From the NCBI GenBank assembly GCA_963717385.1, contig CAVQWE010000010.1, positions 62,001-126,000 on the forward strand: 64,000 bases of DNA. The letters run 5' to 3'. Every line of letters starts with the position of its first letter. The stretch's first letter is position 1. The DNA is from Sva-07 sp963717385 (GTDB taxonomy: Bacteria > Actinomycetota > Acidimicrobiia > Acidimicrobiales > Ilumatobacteraceae). Shown here piece after piece: positions 28,113 to 41,087 of the stretch. The notes under the pieces were generated by a model. The model saw only the letters and a program-made list of their open reading frames with translations, searched no databases and was not told where the DNA came from. The translations under genes were made by a program, and so were the position numbers.

Positions 28113-30161
28113 ATGAAATCGAACGAACGCCATTCGTCACACCGATCCGTTCGCCGATTGGTGGCTGGCGCACTCGGTGCTGGCACCATCGCGTCGGCCC
28201 TGGTGCTCGGTGCATCGTCGACGAACATCATCGCGGCCGGACCTGCCTCGAGCGACTGGTTGGGCACGGTCAACGTGTACCGGGCACAGTCGGGGCTGCC
28301 CCCGGTGGCCGAGAACTCGGCGTGGTCGGCCGGTGCCAGGAACCACTCGTGTTGGATGCTGCTCAACGGGATCGCCCACGACGAAACACCCGGAACCCCC
28401 GGCTACACCGCCGACGGCGATCAGGCCGGCAACAGCGGCAACGTGGCCGTCTCGAGCAACGCGTCAGCCACCGCACGCAGCCACATCGACTTGTGGATGA
28501 CTGGTCCCTTCCATGCCATCGGCATCTTGCGTCCCTCGTTGCAGCAAGCCGCATTCGGAATGTGCGCGAGCCCTCCGAACCCGTCCACGACAACCTGGAA
28601 ATCCGGCGCCACGCTCGATGTCATCCGTGGCAACAACTGGAGCGCATCGAAGCCGTCGACACCCGTGGTCTTTCCCGGCAATGGGGCAACCACCAGCCTG
28701 ACCCGGTTCATTGCCGAGTCGCCCGACCCACGGACCTTCTGCGGTTGGACAGGCCAGCAGGTTGGGCTCCCTCTGATCGCAATGTTGCCGTCGACGGTCA
28801 GCTCGGCAAACGCCACCCTGATCGGCCCGGCGGGTCCGGTGCCGACCTGTGTGCTCCACAAGTCGAACACGACCGGTGTGGCGAGCAGCATCCTGGGCGG
28901 CGACAACGCAGTCGTCGTGGTGCCCGCTGTGCCCTTGGTGACCGGCTCGTACTCGGTCTCGGTCGCCTCCAACGGAGGCAACGCCAACTGGAGCTTCAAC
29001 GTCGACCCGAACGCACCACTCACCGCCTCCCCGGCAACCCCACCTGCCAACACGACCGTGCTCGCCCCCGAGGCACGATTCGAACCGGTCACCCCGTTCC
29101 GCTTCGCCGACTCGAGGAAGAAGCAGGGCATCCGTACGCTCCCCGCACGCTCACCGGTGCGCGTCAAGGTCGCCGGGACACCGGGGATCCCGGCAGACAC
29201 CACCGCTGTGAGCGCCAGCTTCACGATCACCCAACCTGTCGGAGCGGGCCACCTGACCGTCTACGACTGCAGCAGCACGGTGCCGTCGGTGGCCACGTTG
29301 AACTACCTCGCGAACCAGACGGTCACGAACCAGGCGTTGGTACCCCTCGATGACGGCGATCTCTGCGTCGTGTCACACGTGAAGTCCGACATCGTCATCG
29401 ACGTGAACGGCTACGTGGGCCCGAGCGGATCCCAGAGCTTCAACCCGATCAACCCGAAGCGTCAGCTCGACACGCGCAAGACGAGCTCGTTGCGGGCCCG
29501 AACGCGGACCGTCGTTTCCCTGACCGGAGGGTCCAAGCCCGTTCCCAGTGGAGCCACCGCGGTGGCGCTCAACGTGGCAGCGGTCAACCCTGCGACCGAC
29601 GGATGGATCAGGGCCTTTCCGTGCGATCAAGCCGAGCCGACCACTGCATCGGTGAGTGCGCGACCGAACGGTGTGATCTCGAGCGCAGTGCTCGTCCCGC
29701 TCGCCGAAGACGGCACCTTGTGTCTCGTCTCGTCGATGAAGACCGACGTCGTGATCGACGTCACTGGTTGGTTCGGGTCGGTCGATGGCATCGAATTCCA
29801 GCCGCTCAGCCCGATCCGACTCACCGATACTCGATCGTACGACTCGACCTTGAACCCGTGGACCAGGGGCCAGATGGTGCCTGCAGGCCGCATCGTGGAG
29901 GTTCGAGTTGCTGGTGTCCGCGGTGTACCGATCGATGCCGCCGGGGCAACGATCAACCTGGTCGCATTCGGTGCGCACCAACCGGGATGGCTTCGTGCGG
30001 TTCCGTGCGGCAGCACATCGACGGTCTCCAATCTCAACTATTCGAGCGCCGATCCGATTGCGAACGGTGCCAACATCCGTCTCAGCTCCAGTGGAACCAT
30101 CTGCGTGCTCTCGATGTCGGAGACCCACGTGATCGTCGACATCACCGGCATCTGGCGCTGA
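28113..30161 (+). CDS. secreted CAP (SCP/PR-1) domain protein with three C-terminal ~115-residue repeats
   Basis: 682 residues with a Sec signal (twin Arg near MKSNERHSSHRSVRRL, then a long Ala-rich helix). The CAP domain fills about residues 48-190: NVYRAQSGLPPVAENSAWSAGARNHSCWML, with the later HIDLWMTGPFHAIGIL. After a linker of about 130 residues come three related modules from about 325, 440 and 558, each with a D[ST]R motif, a VxxNV/VxxSF strand, a PC..P segment, C-[VL] and a final DVxGWF/Y-type end. The repeats are common in Acidimicrobiia surface proteins. GAGGGAC upstream gives a Shine-Dalgarno. Role unknown, perhaps adhesion or wall binding. Confidence 0.86.
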   Translation: MKSNERHSSHRSVRRLVAGALGAGTIASALVLGASSTNIIAAGPASSDWLGTVNVYRAQSGLPPVAENSAWSAGARNHSCWMLLNGIAHDETPGTPGYTADGDQAGNSGNVAVSSNASATARSHIDLWMTGPFHAIGILRPSLQQAAFGMCASPPNPSTTTWKSGATLDVIRGNNWSASKPSTPVVFPGNGATTSLTRFIAESPDPRTFCGWTGQQVGLPLIAMLPSTVSSANATLIGPAGPVPTCVLHKSNTTGVASSILGGDNAVVVVPAVPLVTGSYSVSVASNGGNANWSFNVDPNAPLTASPATPPANTTVLAPEARFEPVTPFRFADSRKKQGIRTLPARSPVRVKVAGTPGIPADTTAVSASFTITQPVGAGHLTVYDCSSTVPSVATLNYLANQTVTNQALVPLDDGDLCVVSHVKSDIVIDVNGYVGPSGSQSFNPINPKRQLDTRKTSSLRARTRTVVSLTGGSKPVPSGATAVALNVAAVNPATDGWIRAFPCDQAEPTTASVSARPNGVISSAVLVPLAEDGTLCLVSSMKTDVVIDVTGWFGSVDGIEFQPLSPIRLTDTRSYDSTLNPWTRGQMVPAGRIVEVRVAGVRGVPIDAAGATINLVAFGAHQPGWLRAVPCGSTSTVSNLNYSSADPIANGANIRLSSSGTICVLSMSETHVIVDITGIWR

Positions 30162-30200
30162 CGCCACGTCGAACGCTGCCACACGGCCGCACGAGCTCGC

Positions 30201-31718
30201 TCAGCGGTGCAGTGAGTGGTCGGTGACCTCGGCGCGATATCGAATCGTGTGCACGCTGTCGCCGGACAGGATTGCTCCACGTCCGAGCATGCGGCCGAAC
30301 TGCCAGTTCGACAGCCCGAGTTCGGGGGCATTCAACGCATACTGACCGTCGACCCAGCGGGTGAAGCCGTTTCCGACGAATGGCGCATCGACCCCTGCGG
30401 CGAACGCCTCGTATTCGTCGGGGTCATCGGTGACCATCGACGCCACGAAACGTGGGCTGTACCGGTTGCACAGCGCAACTGCCTCATCGACCGAATCGAC
30501 CACCACCAAGGTGATCTCGGGCGACTGCTCCCATTCCCACTCGGTCGCCAGCTCGGCCGGGTCGATCGTCGATGCCGCTGGCTCGTCACGGGTACCGCCG
30601 GCGCGGGTGATCGGCACCGTTCGGTCGAAGCGGGTTGCAGGCACGAACGGTTCACTCCCGGAGACGACGTGGAGACGGGCCGAGGCCCCACGCGCCGATG
30701 CCGCAGCGTCGAGCCCATCGAGCACGCTGGCGCAGAGTTCCTCGGCCCGTGCGCGCAGGAGGACCACCACGTTGAGCGTGTTGCACACCTTGCGATCGAG
30801 CGAGTGTTGCACGGCGAGACGAAGCGTCGCGGGCGATGCATCGGCGCCCGCAACCAACCAGGCCCCGCCGGTGCCGTGCAGGCTCACCGGCGTGCCCGAC
30901 TGCGATGCCACGGCGCCGAGTTCTCCAACAGCGGGACCAGATCCCCTCGCCACCGCGAGCGCCAGGCGTTGGTCGGCGAACAGCGCATGGCCCGCCGCGT
31001 GCGTGGGCGAGTCGACGAGGCGAACCGTGCCCTCGGGAAGGCCGGCAGCTTGCAGCGCAGGAGTGAGCGCCCGGTCGACGATCGCTCGTGCCGTGCCGAG
31101 CGCGTCCGAGCCGATCCGGAACACCACCGTGTTGCCGGTTCGAACGACGCCACACGCATCGGCGAACACGTTCGGACGACCCTCGAACACGAAGCCGACG
31201 ACCCCGAGCGGGGCCCGGCGCGCCTCGACCGACCATGCACCATGATCGACTCGGTCAACGGTTCCGTCACGTCGACTCGTCGAGTCGCGCCATCCCCGCA
31301 GACCCTCGACCATGTCGGAGCGCATCCGATCGTCGAGGACCAACCGGGTCGTCGACCTGCCCTTGACGGCTGCAGCGGTGACGTCGGCGGAGTTCGCGTC
31401 GGCGATCGGAGCGAACACCTCGTCGTCGGCAAGGGCCGTTGCGAATCGGTCGAAGAAGTCGGTGATCTGGTCGTCGGTCACCGCTGCCAGAGCCGAGAAT
31501 CCTTCGGCGGCATCGCCGACGGCATCGGCAACCAACGCGCTCACCGCTGAGGGAATCAGCAGCATTGCGCCGGAGGACTGCACCACGATCAGCCGGTCGC
31601 CTTCGCGGAATCGCCCGGCAAGTTCTGCCGAGACGACTGCGACCCGGTCGCCGCCGAACGGGATCTCCTGACCCTGCGTGAGGTGGGTGAGCGCTCGTAC
31701 CTGGGGCTCCGATGACAC
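30201..31718 (-). CDS. proA: glutamate-5-semialdehyde dehydrogenase-like protein with N-terminal extension
   Basis: 505 residues, about 85 more than ordinary ProA. The ALDH fold is recognisable from about residue 75: RRAPLGVVGFVFEGRPNVFADACG (NADP site), the nucleophile in HSLDRKVCNTLNVVV at Cys312, and VGNGFTRWVDG near the C-terminus. Family ProA reduces gamma-glutamyl phosphate to the semialdehyde in proline synthesis. Residues 1-73 (GGDRVAVVSAELAGRFREGDRLIVVQSSG) match no part of the family I know. Divergence in the core makes the substrate uncertain. GTG 31718 follows TACGCT (31725-31730) by 6 nt. Confidence 0.72.
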   Translation of the reverse strand: MSSEPQVRALTHLTQGQEIPFGGDRVAVVSAELAGRFREGDRLIVVQSSGAMLLIPSAVSALVADAVGDAAEGFSALAAVTDDQITDFFDRFATALADDEVFAPIADANSADVTAAAVKGRSTTRLVLDDRMRSDMVEGLRGWRDSTSRRDGTVDRVDHGAWSVEARRAPLGVVGFVFEGRPNVFADACGVVRTGNTVVFRIGSDALGTARAIVDRALTPALQAAGLPEGTVRLVDSPTHAAGHALFADQRLALAVARGSGPAVGELGAVASQSGTPVSLHGTGGAWLVAGADASPATLRLAVQHSLDRKVCNTLNVVVLLRARAEELCASVLDGLDAAASARGASARLHVVSGSEPFVPATRFDRTVPITRAGGTRDEPAASTIDPAELATEWEWEQSPEITLVVVDSVDEAVALCNRYSPRFVASMVTDDPDEYEAFAAGVDAPFVGNGFTRWVDGQYALNAPELGLSNWQFGRMLGRGAILSGDSVHTIRYRAEVTDHSLHR

Positions 31719-31735
31719 CGGGTTAGCGTAGGCAC
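31719..31735. promoter_or_regulatory. 17-bp divergent intergenic with two overlapping -10 boxes
   Basis: The seven bases 31724-31730 (TAGCGTA) read TAGCGT on plus and TACGCT on minus. Each sits exactly 6 nt from the GTG start of its gene: MBL hydrolase to the right, proA-like gene to the left. No room exists for a ribosome-binding site, so both mRNAs would be leaderless. One polymerase must exclude the other. Confidence 0.65.
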
Positions 31736-32410
31736 GTGACTTCGTCTCCGCTCTACTTCCGCCAACTCCTGTCAGGGCGCGACTTCGCCGTCAGCGACCA
31801 ACTGGCTTCGCAGATGGTCAACTTCGTGTATGCGGTCGGTGACCGACGCACCGGCGAATGCGTGTTGGTCGATCCTGCCTATGCGGTGAAAGAACTGATC
31901 GACCTGGTCGGCGCCGACGGCATGACGGTCAGCGGTGTCCTGGCAACCCACTACCACCCGGATCATGTCGGTGGCTCGATGATGGGCCACTCGATCGAGG
32001 GCATCGCCGAGTTGCTCGATCACGTCGATTGTCCGATCCATGTGCAGCGCGACGAAATCGAGTGGGTCACGAAGTCGACCGCCGTCGACGCCGACCATCT
32101 GGTGGGCCACGACTCGGGTGACGTGCTCAGCGTCGGTGGCGTCGAGATCTCGCTGGTCCACACACCTGGCCACACGCCCGGGAGCCAATGCTTCTTCGTC
32201 GACGACCGACTGATCGCGGGCGACACGCTCTTTCTCGAGGGCTGCGGCCGAACCGACCTTCCCGGATCAGATCCTTCGAAGATGGTCGACAGCCTGCGAC
32301 GCCTCGCCGAGGTGCCCGACGACACGATTCTGTTCCCAGGCCACCGCTATTCGATCGCGAGCAGCGCCACCATGGACGTCGTGAAGGAGACGAACTTCGT
32401 CTTCCAGTGA
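31736..32410 (+). CDS. MBL-fold metallo-hydrolase (glyoxalase II / persulfide dioxygenase-like)
   Basis: 224 residues. The metal-binding motif THYHPDHVGG gives HxHxDH, the further His is in HTPGHTPGS, the bridging Asp in IAGDTLFLEGCGRTDLPG and the last His in LFPGHRYS. The FLEGCGRTDLPGSDP block is the form seen in persulfide dioxygenases and related hydroxyacylglutathione hydrolase-like enzymes, which remove toxic aldehyde adducts or sulfane sulfur. The choice is open. GTG 31736 follows TAGCGT by 6 nt and is divergent from the proA-like gene with a 17-bp spacer. Confidence 0.85.
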   Translation: MTSSPLYFRQLLSGRDFAVSDQLASQMVNFVYAVGDRRTGECVLVDPAYAVKELIDLVGADGMTVSGVLATHYHPDHVGGSMMGHSIEGIAELLDHVDCPIHVQRDEIEWVTKSTAVDADHLVGHDSGDVLSVGGVEISLVHTPGHTPGSQCFFVDDRLIAGDTLFLEGCGRTDLPGSDPSKMVDSLRRLAEVPDDTILFPGHRYSIASSATMDVVKETNFVFQ

Positions 32411-32428
32411 GCCGCCCGAGCCGACGTG

Positions 32429-33111
32429 TCAGCAGTCGGACTTGGCGGGGATCACGATCTCGAGGCCGATGTAGAAGGCGCCGTATCCCGACGTGGAGGC
32501 GTTCGCCGCATTGAGGGCATCGACGGTGACATCGAACTTGGCAGCCACCTTGCCCGGATGGTCGTCGTCTCGACGATCGTGTACGTGCCGGGCGCACAAT
32601 TGTCGCCGGCATCCGGAATCGTCTCGGTGGGCGTGGCCTCGGCCGTGTCGGCGTCGGTGTCATCGGACGAGTCGCCGGCGGTGTCGGCAGCCGAGCTCGT
32701 CGAACCCGAAGCGACCCCAGCGACCGACTTGCCGCCTGGTGGGATGAGGATCACGTCGCCCGGGTTGGGAAACGTGTTGATGTTCGTCCACTCGTTGACG
32801 GCCAAGAGATCGTCGAGACTCACGTCGAAGCGGCTGACCAATACGTACCAGGCATCTCCCGACTGGACGGTGTATTCCTGGGTTCCGTCGATGACGGCAT
32901 CGGGGTCGCCCGCAGCCACTGAATCGGTCGGAACCGTGGTGGCCGGCGGGCGCACCACGAACGCGGTCGAGGCCGCACTGAGATCGATGGTCGACTGGGT
33001 GGCCGACGACTCGCTGCCACCGCAGGACGAGAGAACGATGGCGCCGATCAGCGCAGGACCGGCGAGCGCGCCGAGGCGACGCACGCTGGTCGAAGGACGA
33101 GTCGATTGCAT
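32429..33111 (-). CDS. LysM-domain lipoprotein, two LysM modules (frame broken once)
   Basis: About 227 residues. The lipobox LSSC ends the signal at Cys30; a Ser/Thr-rich linker follows. LysM 1 (about residues 79-125) is EYTVQSGDAWYVLVSRFDVSLDDLLAVNEW...PGDVILIP, and after an acidic spacer LysM 2 begins at PGTYTIVE and continues in another frame as DDHPGKVAAKFDVTVDALNAAN and LEIVIPAKSDC. One missing base (or two extra) near 32570 explains the shift. LysM modules bind peptidoglycan GlcNAc, so this is a wall-associated lipoprotein. ATG 33111 follows TACGCT (33119-33124) by 7 nt. Confidence 0.82.
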
Positions 33112-33174
33112 GACGATCAGCGTACGCCGTTGCGAACCATCGGTGTCGTCAGCCCCATTGTCGTGAGGCGTCTG

Positions 33175-34627
33175 TCACATCATCGGACGATCGGTGGGCC
33201 GCACCGGCGAGGGCAAGCGCGTCTCGCCCATCAGGTAGGCATCGACTCCTGCAGCACACGCCCGACCCTCGGCGATCGCCCACACGATCAAGCTCTGCCC
33301 GCGTCCCATGTCACCAGCGACGAACAGCCCGTGCTGGTTGGTCATGTAGCGAACGTCACGAGACACATTGCCGCGTGCGTCGAACTCGACCTCGAGGGAG
33401 CCGAGCCACGACCCCTTCTCGGGCCCGACGAAACCGAGTGCCAGGAACACGAAGTCCGCAGGGATCTCGTGGTCGCTTCCCTCGACCTTCACGAACGCGC
33501 CGTCGACCAACTCGACCTCGTGCAGGCGCAGTGCCTGCACCCGGCCATTGCCGTCGTCGAGGAACTGCTCGGTGTTCACGCTGAACAGACGATCTCCGCC
33601 CTCCTCGTGGGCGGACGTGACCTTGTAGGTCATCGCGAACTGCGGCCACGGGTTGTTCTCACCGCGGTGCTCGGGTGGCTTGGGGAGGATTTCGAGTTGC
33701 GTGACCGAAGCAGCGCCCTGACGGTGTGCGGTGCCGAGGCAGTCGGCGCCGGTGTCGCCGCCGCCGATGATCACCACGTGCTTGCCGGCGACGTCGATCG
33801 GCGACTGTCTCGATGTCACCCAACTGCACCCGGTTGGCGAATGGCAGGTATTCCATTGCCTGATGGATGCCTTCGAGTTCACGACCGGGAATCGGCAGGT
33901 CTCTCCACGACGTGGCGCCACATGCCAGCACGACGGCATCGTGTGAGGCGCGTAGTACTTCGATGTCGACGTTCTCGCCGACGACGGCGTTGGTGCGGAA
34001 CTCGGTGCCCTCCGCTTCCATCTGCGCGATTCGCCGATCGATGTGGCGCTTCTCCATCTTGAACTCAGGGATGCCGTAGCGGAGCAGACCGCCGATTCGG
34101 TCGGCACGCTCGAGCACGACCACCTCGTGTCCGGCGCGAGTCAGTTGCTGCGCAACAGCGAGACCAGCGGGTCCCGAGCCGATCACCGCGACGCGCTTGC
34201 CGGTACGCACGGCGGGAACATGCGGTGTGACCCAACCCTCGTCCCAGGCCCGATCGATGATCTCGACCTCGACCTGCTTGATCGCGACCGGGTTCTGGTT
34301 GATCCCGAGCACGCATGCCGACTCGCATGGGGCGGGGCACAGACGCCCGGTGAACTCAGGAAAGTTGTTCGTGGCATGCAGGCGCTCGATGGCGTCTTGC
34401 CAGTGGTCGCGGTAGACGAGGTCGTTCCAGTCGGGGATCAAGTTGCCGAGCGGGCAGCCGTTGTTGCAGAACGGAATGCCGCAGTCCATGCAACGACCGG
34501 CCTGGTTCTTGAGGTCGTCCTCGGCGAACTCCTCGTAGACCTCTTTCCAGTCGCGCAGGCGCACGGGCACCGGACGCCGGTCGGGCGTCTCGCGATCCCA
34601 CTCGAGAAATCCTGTTGGCTTGCCCAT
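33175..34627 (-). CDS. gltD: glutamate synthase (NADPH) small subunit (frame broken once)
   Basis: Beta subunit of GOGAT, about 483 residues, carrying electrons from NADPH through FAD and iron-sulfur clusters to GltB. The N-terminal Cys-rich segment with CMDCGIPFCNNGCPLGN and CPAPCESACV binds two [4Fe-4S] clusters. FAD binds at VIGSGPAGLAVAQQL and NADPH at VVIIGGGDTGADC; ending LFVAGDMGRGQSLIVWAIAEGR is diagnostic. A break near 33813 is repaired by removing one base, giving DIEQSPIDVAGKHV. ATG 34627 lies one base after the gltB stop. gltBD is an operon for ammonia assimilation. Confidence 0.93.
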
Positions 34628-34628
34628 G

Positions 34629-39173
<4,545 letters not shown>

Positions 39174-39194
39174 CACATCCGTGTGTCTCGAACT

Positions 39195-39210
39195 TGCACG
39201 GCCCCGTGCA
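39195..39210. promoter_or_regulatory. palindrome/hairpin in the gltB leader
   Basis: TGCACGG-CC-CCGTGCA is a perfect 16-bp palindrome 22 nt upstream of the gltB start, inside a leader of about 130 nt. A candidate minus-strand -10, TATGAT, lies at 39304-39309. A second hairpin (CGGGACA/TGTCTCG with one G-U pair) is nearer the promoter, and GTCATCGTCGA occurs twice in the leader. It could be an operator or an RNA element. I see no match to a glutamine riboswitch. Confidence 0.4.
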
Positions 39211-39371
39211 GGTGCCGGTCGACGATGACCGGAGGGAGCGATCGACGATGACCTGCTCACACGGGGTGCCCGAGACAACGCTGTCCCGAGGCGGGGAGAG
39301 ATCATCATAGAGGTCCCTGACGCTCATCGGAAAGTTCGTCCGCTCGTGATCTTGCAGGCCAGACTCGCCAG

Positions 39372-40178
39372 ATGCCCCATCAGCAGACCGCGACCACCCC
39401 GGACGGAACCTCGATCGCTTGGAGCACCAGCGGATTCGGCGATCCGGTGGTCCTGGTGCACGGAATCACCGAGTCGGCCGCGTCGTTCGATCCGGTGACC
39501 GAGCGCCTCGCCGCCACCAATCAGGTCATCACGCTCGACCTCCGTGGCCACGGGGAGTCCGGCCTGGCTGCTGACTACGGTTTGGAGGCCATGGCCGGCG
39601 ATGTGGCCACGGTGATCTCCGCCGCTCGCGTCGAACGACCCCACTTGGTCGGCCACTCACTCGGCGGCGCCGTCGTCACCGCTGCGGGCTCGCTGCTCGA
39701 CGTGGCGACCGTGGTCGACATCGACCAGTCGCTGCAACTCGACGCGTTCAAGGACCAGCTCGCACCGGCCGAAGCGATGCTGCGCGACCCCGACCAGTAC
39801 GGCGTCGTGGTCGACGCCATGTTCGAGATGATGATGGGCGATCTCCTCCCGCCCGACGAGCAGGCCAGGATCACTGAGCTCCGCCGGCCCGAGCACCAGG
39901 TCGTCCTCGGCGCGTGGGAGCTCCTCTTGACAGCACCAGTCGAGGTGATCGCTGCTGCGGTCGATGCCGCCCTCGCCGGATACGCCGGGCGGAACGTGGC
40001 ATACCTCGCCATCTTCGGCCTCGACCCCGGCGGCCACTATGCCGACTGGCTGGCCGAACGCATCCCCGGCGCAACCGTCGAGTACTGGTCAGGCGGCGAT
40101 CGGCCGTTCGGCCACTATCCCCATCTGGTCGACCCCGACCGTTTCGTCACCCGCCTTCACGAGTTCTGGAACTCCTGA
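39372..40178 (+). CDS. alpha/beta hydrolase
   Basis: 268 residues of the alpha/beta-hydrolase fold. VVLVHGITES forms the oxyanion region, LDLRGHGES the following strand, and LVGHSLGGAV is the nucleophile elbow with Ser. The later triad positions are less obvious than in the 3027 gene: VAYLAIFGLDPGGHYADW may supply the Asp and GHYPHLVDP the His. It resembles 2-hydroxymuconate-type or proline-iminopeptidase-like hydrolases; the substrate is unknown. Transcribed away from gltB, with a 198-bp intergenic region in between; an AGACT motif 6 nt before the ATG is a weak -10. Confidence 0.83.
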   Translation: MPHQQTATTPDGTSIAWSTSGFGDPVVLVHGITESAASFDPVTERLAATNQVITLDLRGHGESGLAADYGLEAMAGDVATVISAARVERPHLVGHSLGGAVVTAAGSLLDVATVVDIDQSLQLDAFKDQLAPAEAMLRDPDQYGVVVDAMFEMMMGDLLPPDEQARITELRRPEHQVVLGAWELLLTAPVEVIAAAVDAALAGYAGRNVAYLAIFGLDPGGHYADWLAERIPGATVEYWSGGDRPFGHYPHLVDPDRFVTRLHEFWNS

Positions 40179-40226
40179 CCGAACCTGGACGATCGGGCCC
40201 GACGGGTCCCATCACACGATCTGGCC

Positions 40227-41048
40227 TCAGACGTCGGCGTAGACCGCTGGGCGCTTCTCGAAGCCCGCCATGACCGCTTCGATCTGGTTCGGGGTGCCGA
40301 TCTGAGCGCCGATGAGGCGACGCTCCTCGGCGAACTGCTCCGCAGCACCGTCGCTGGCGAGGCGATTGAACAGCTCCTTGGCGCCTTGGACCGCCCCCGG
40401 GCTCATGCCCGCGATCTCGCGGGCCATCGCCATTGCGTCGTCCTTCGGGTTGTCGCTCAGCTTGGTGACGAGGCCCATCTCGGCTGCTTCAGCTCCAGAG
40501 AAGACCCGAGCCGTGAACGTGAGTTCTTTGGCGATGTCGGGACGGACCAGCTTCGACAGGATGAACGTGCCGGTCATGTCGGGAACGAGGCCCCAATAGA
40601 CCTCGCGAACCGACATCTTGGTGTCGGGATGCACGATGCGGATGTCGGCACCGAGCGCTATCTGCAGGCCACCGCCCAGCGCATGCCCATGCACGGCGGC
40701 GATCACCGGAACACCGAGTTCCTGCCAGACCCAACACACCTGCTGGCCCAGATGAGTGATGCGGCCGTCCTTCATCTGACCAGGGTTGCCGTCTGAGCGG
40801 GTGGCTGCGCTCGACGCGTCGTCGCCGCCCGCCATGGCCTGGAACGAGGAGAAGTCGAGGCCGGCACAGAACGAGGCTCCGTCGCCCGACAGCACCACCG
40901 CCCGGAGGCCGGGCTCGGACTTGAGTCGCTCGCCGGCCTCGGCGATTGCGGTGAACATGGCATTGTCGAGCGCGTTGCGCTTGTCGGCACGGTTGAACAC
41001 GACATCGGCGACGCCGTCGGTGATGGAGATGAGGACACGATCGGACAT
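40227..41048 (-). CDS. crotonase/enoyl-CoA hydratase family protein
   Basis: 273 residues. ASFCAGLDFSSF and VHGHALGGGLQIALGADIRI provide the two oxyanion-hole amides. After the second motif, DTKMSVREVYWGLVPDMTGTFILSKLV replaces the usual Glu-containing segment: Asp in PDMTG stands where hydratases have Glu or where isomerase-like members have Asp. This suits dienoyl-CoA isomerase-like or hydratase chemistry. A GAGACT motif 7 nt before ATG 41048 is a poor -10. No other fatty-acid gene is adjacent. Confidence 0.82.
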   Translation of the reverse strand: MSDRVLISITDGVADVVFNRADKRNALDNAMFTAIAEAGERLKSEPGLRAVVLSGDGASFCAGLDFSSFQAMAGGDDASSAATRSDGNPGQMKDGRITHLGQQVCWVWQELGVPVIAAVHGHALGGGLQIALGADIRIVHPDTKMSVREVYWGLVPDMTGTFILSKLVRPDIAKELTFTARVFSGAEAAEMGLVTKLSDNPKDDAMAMAREIAGMSPGAVQGAKELFNRLASDGAAEQFAEERRLIGAQIGTPNQIEAVMAGFEKRPAVYADV

Positions 41049-41087
41049 GTCCGAGAGTCTCGCGCCCCGGGCTCGGCGAGTCGCAGC

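Noticed and set aside
39174..39310. Glutamine riboswitch before gltB
   Set aside because: Hairpins exist but I could not match the conserved residues of known glutamine aptamers.
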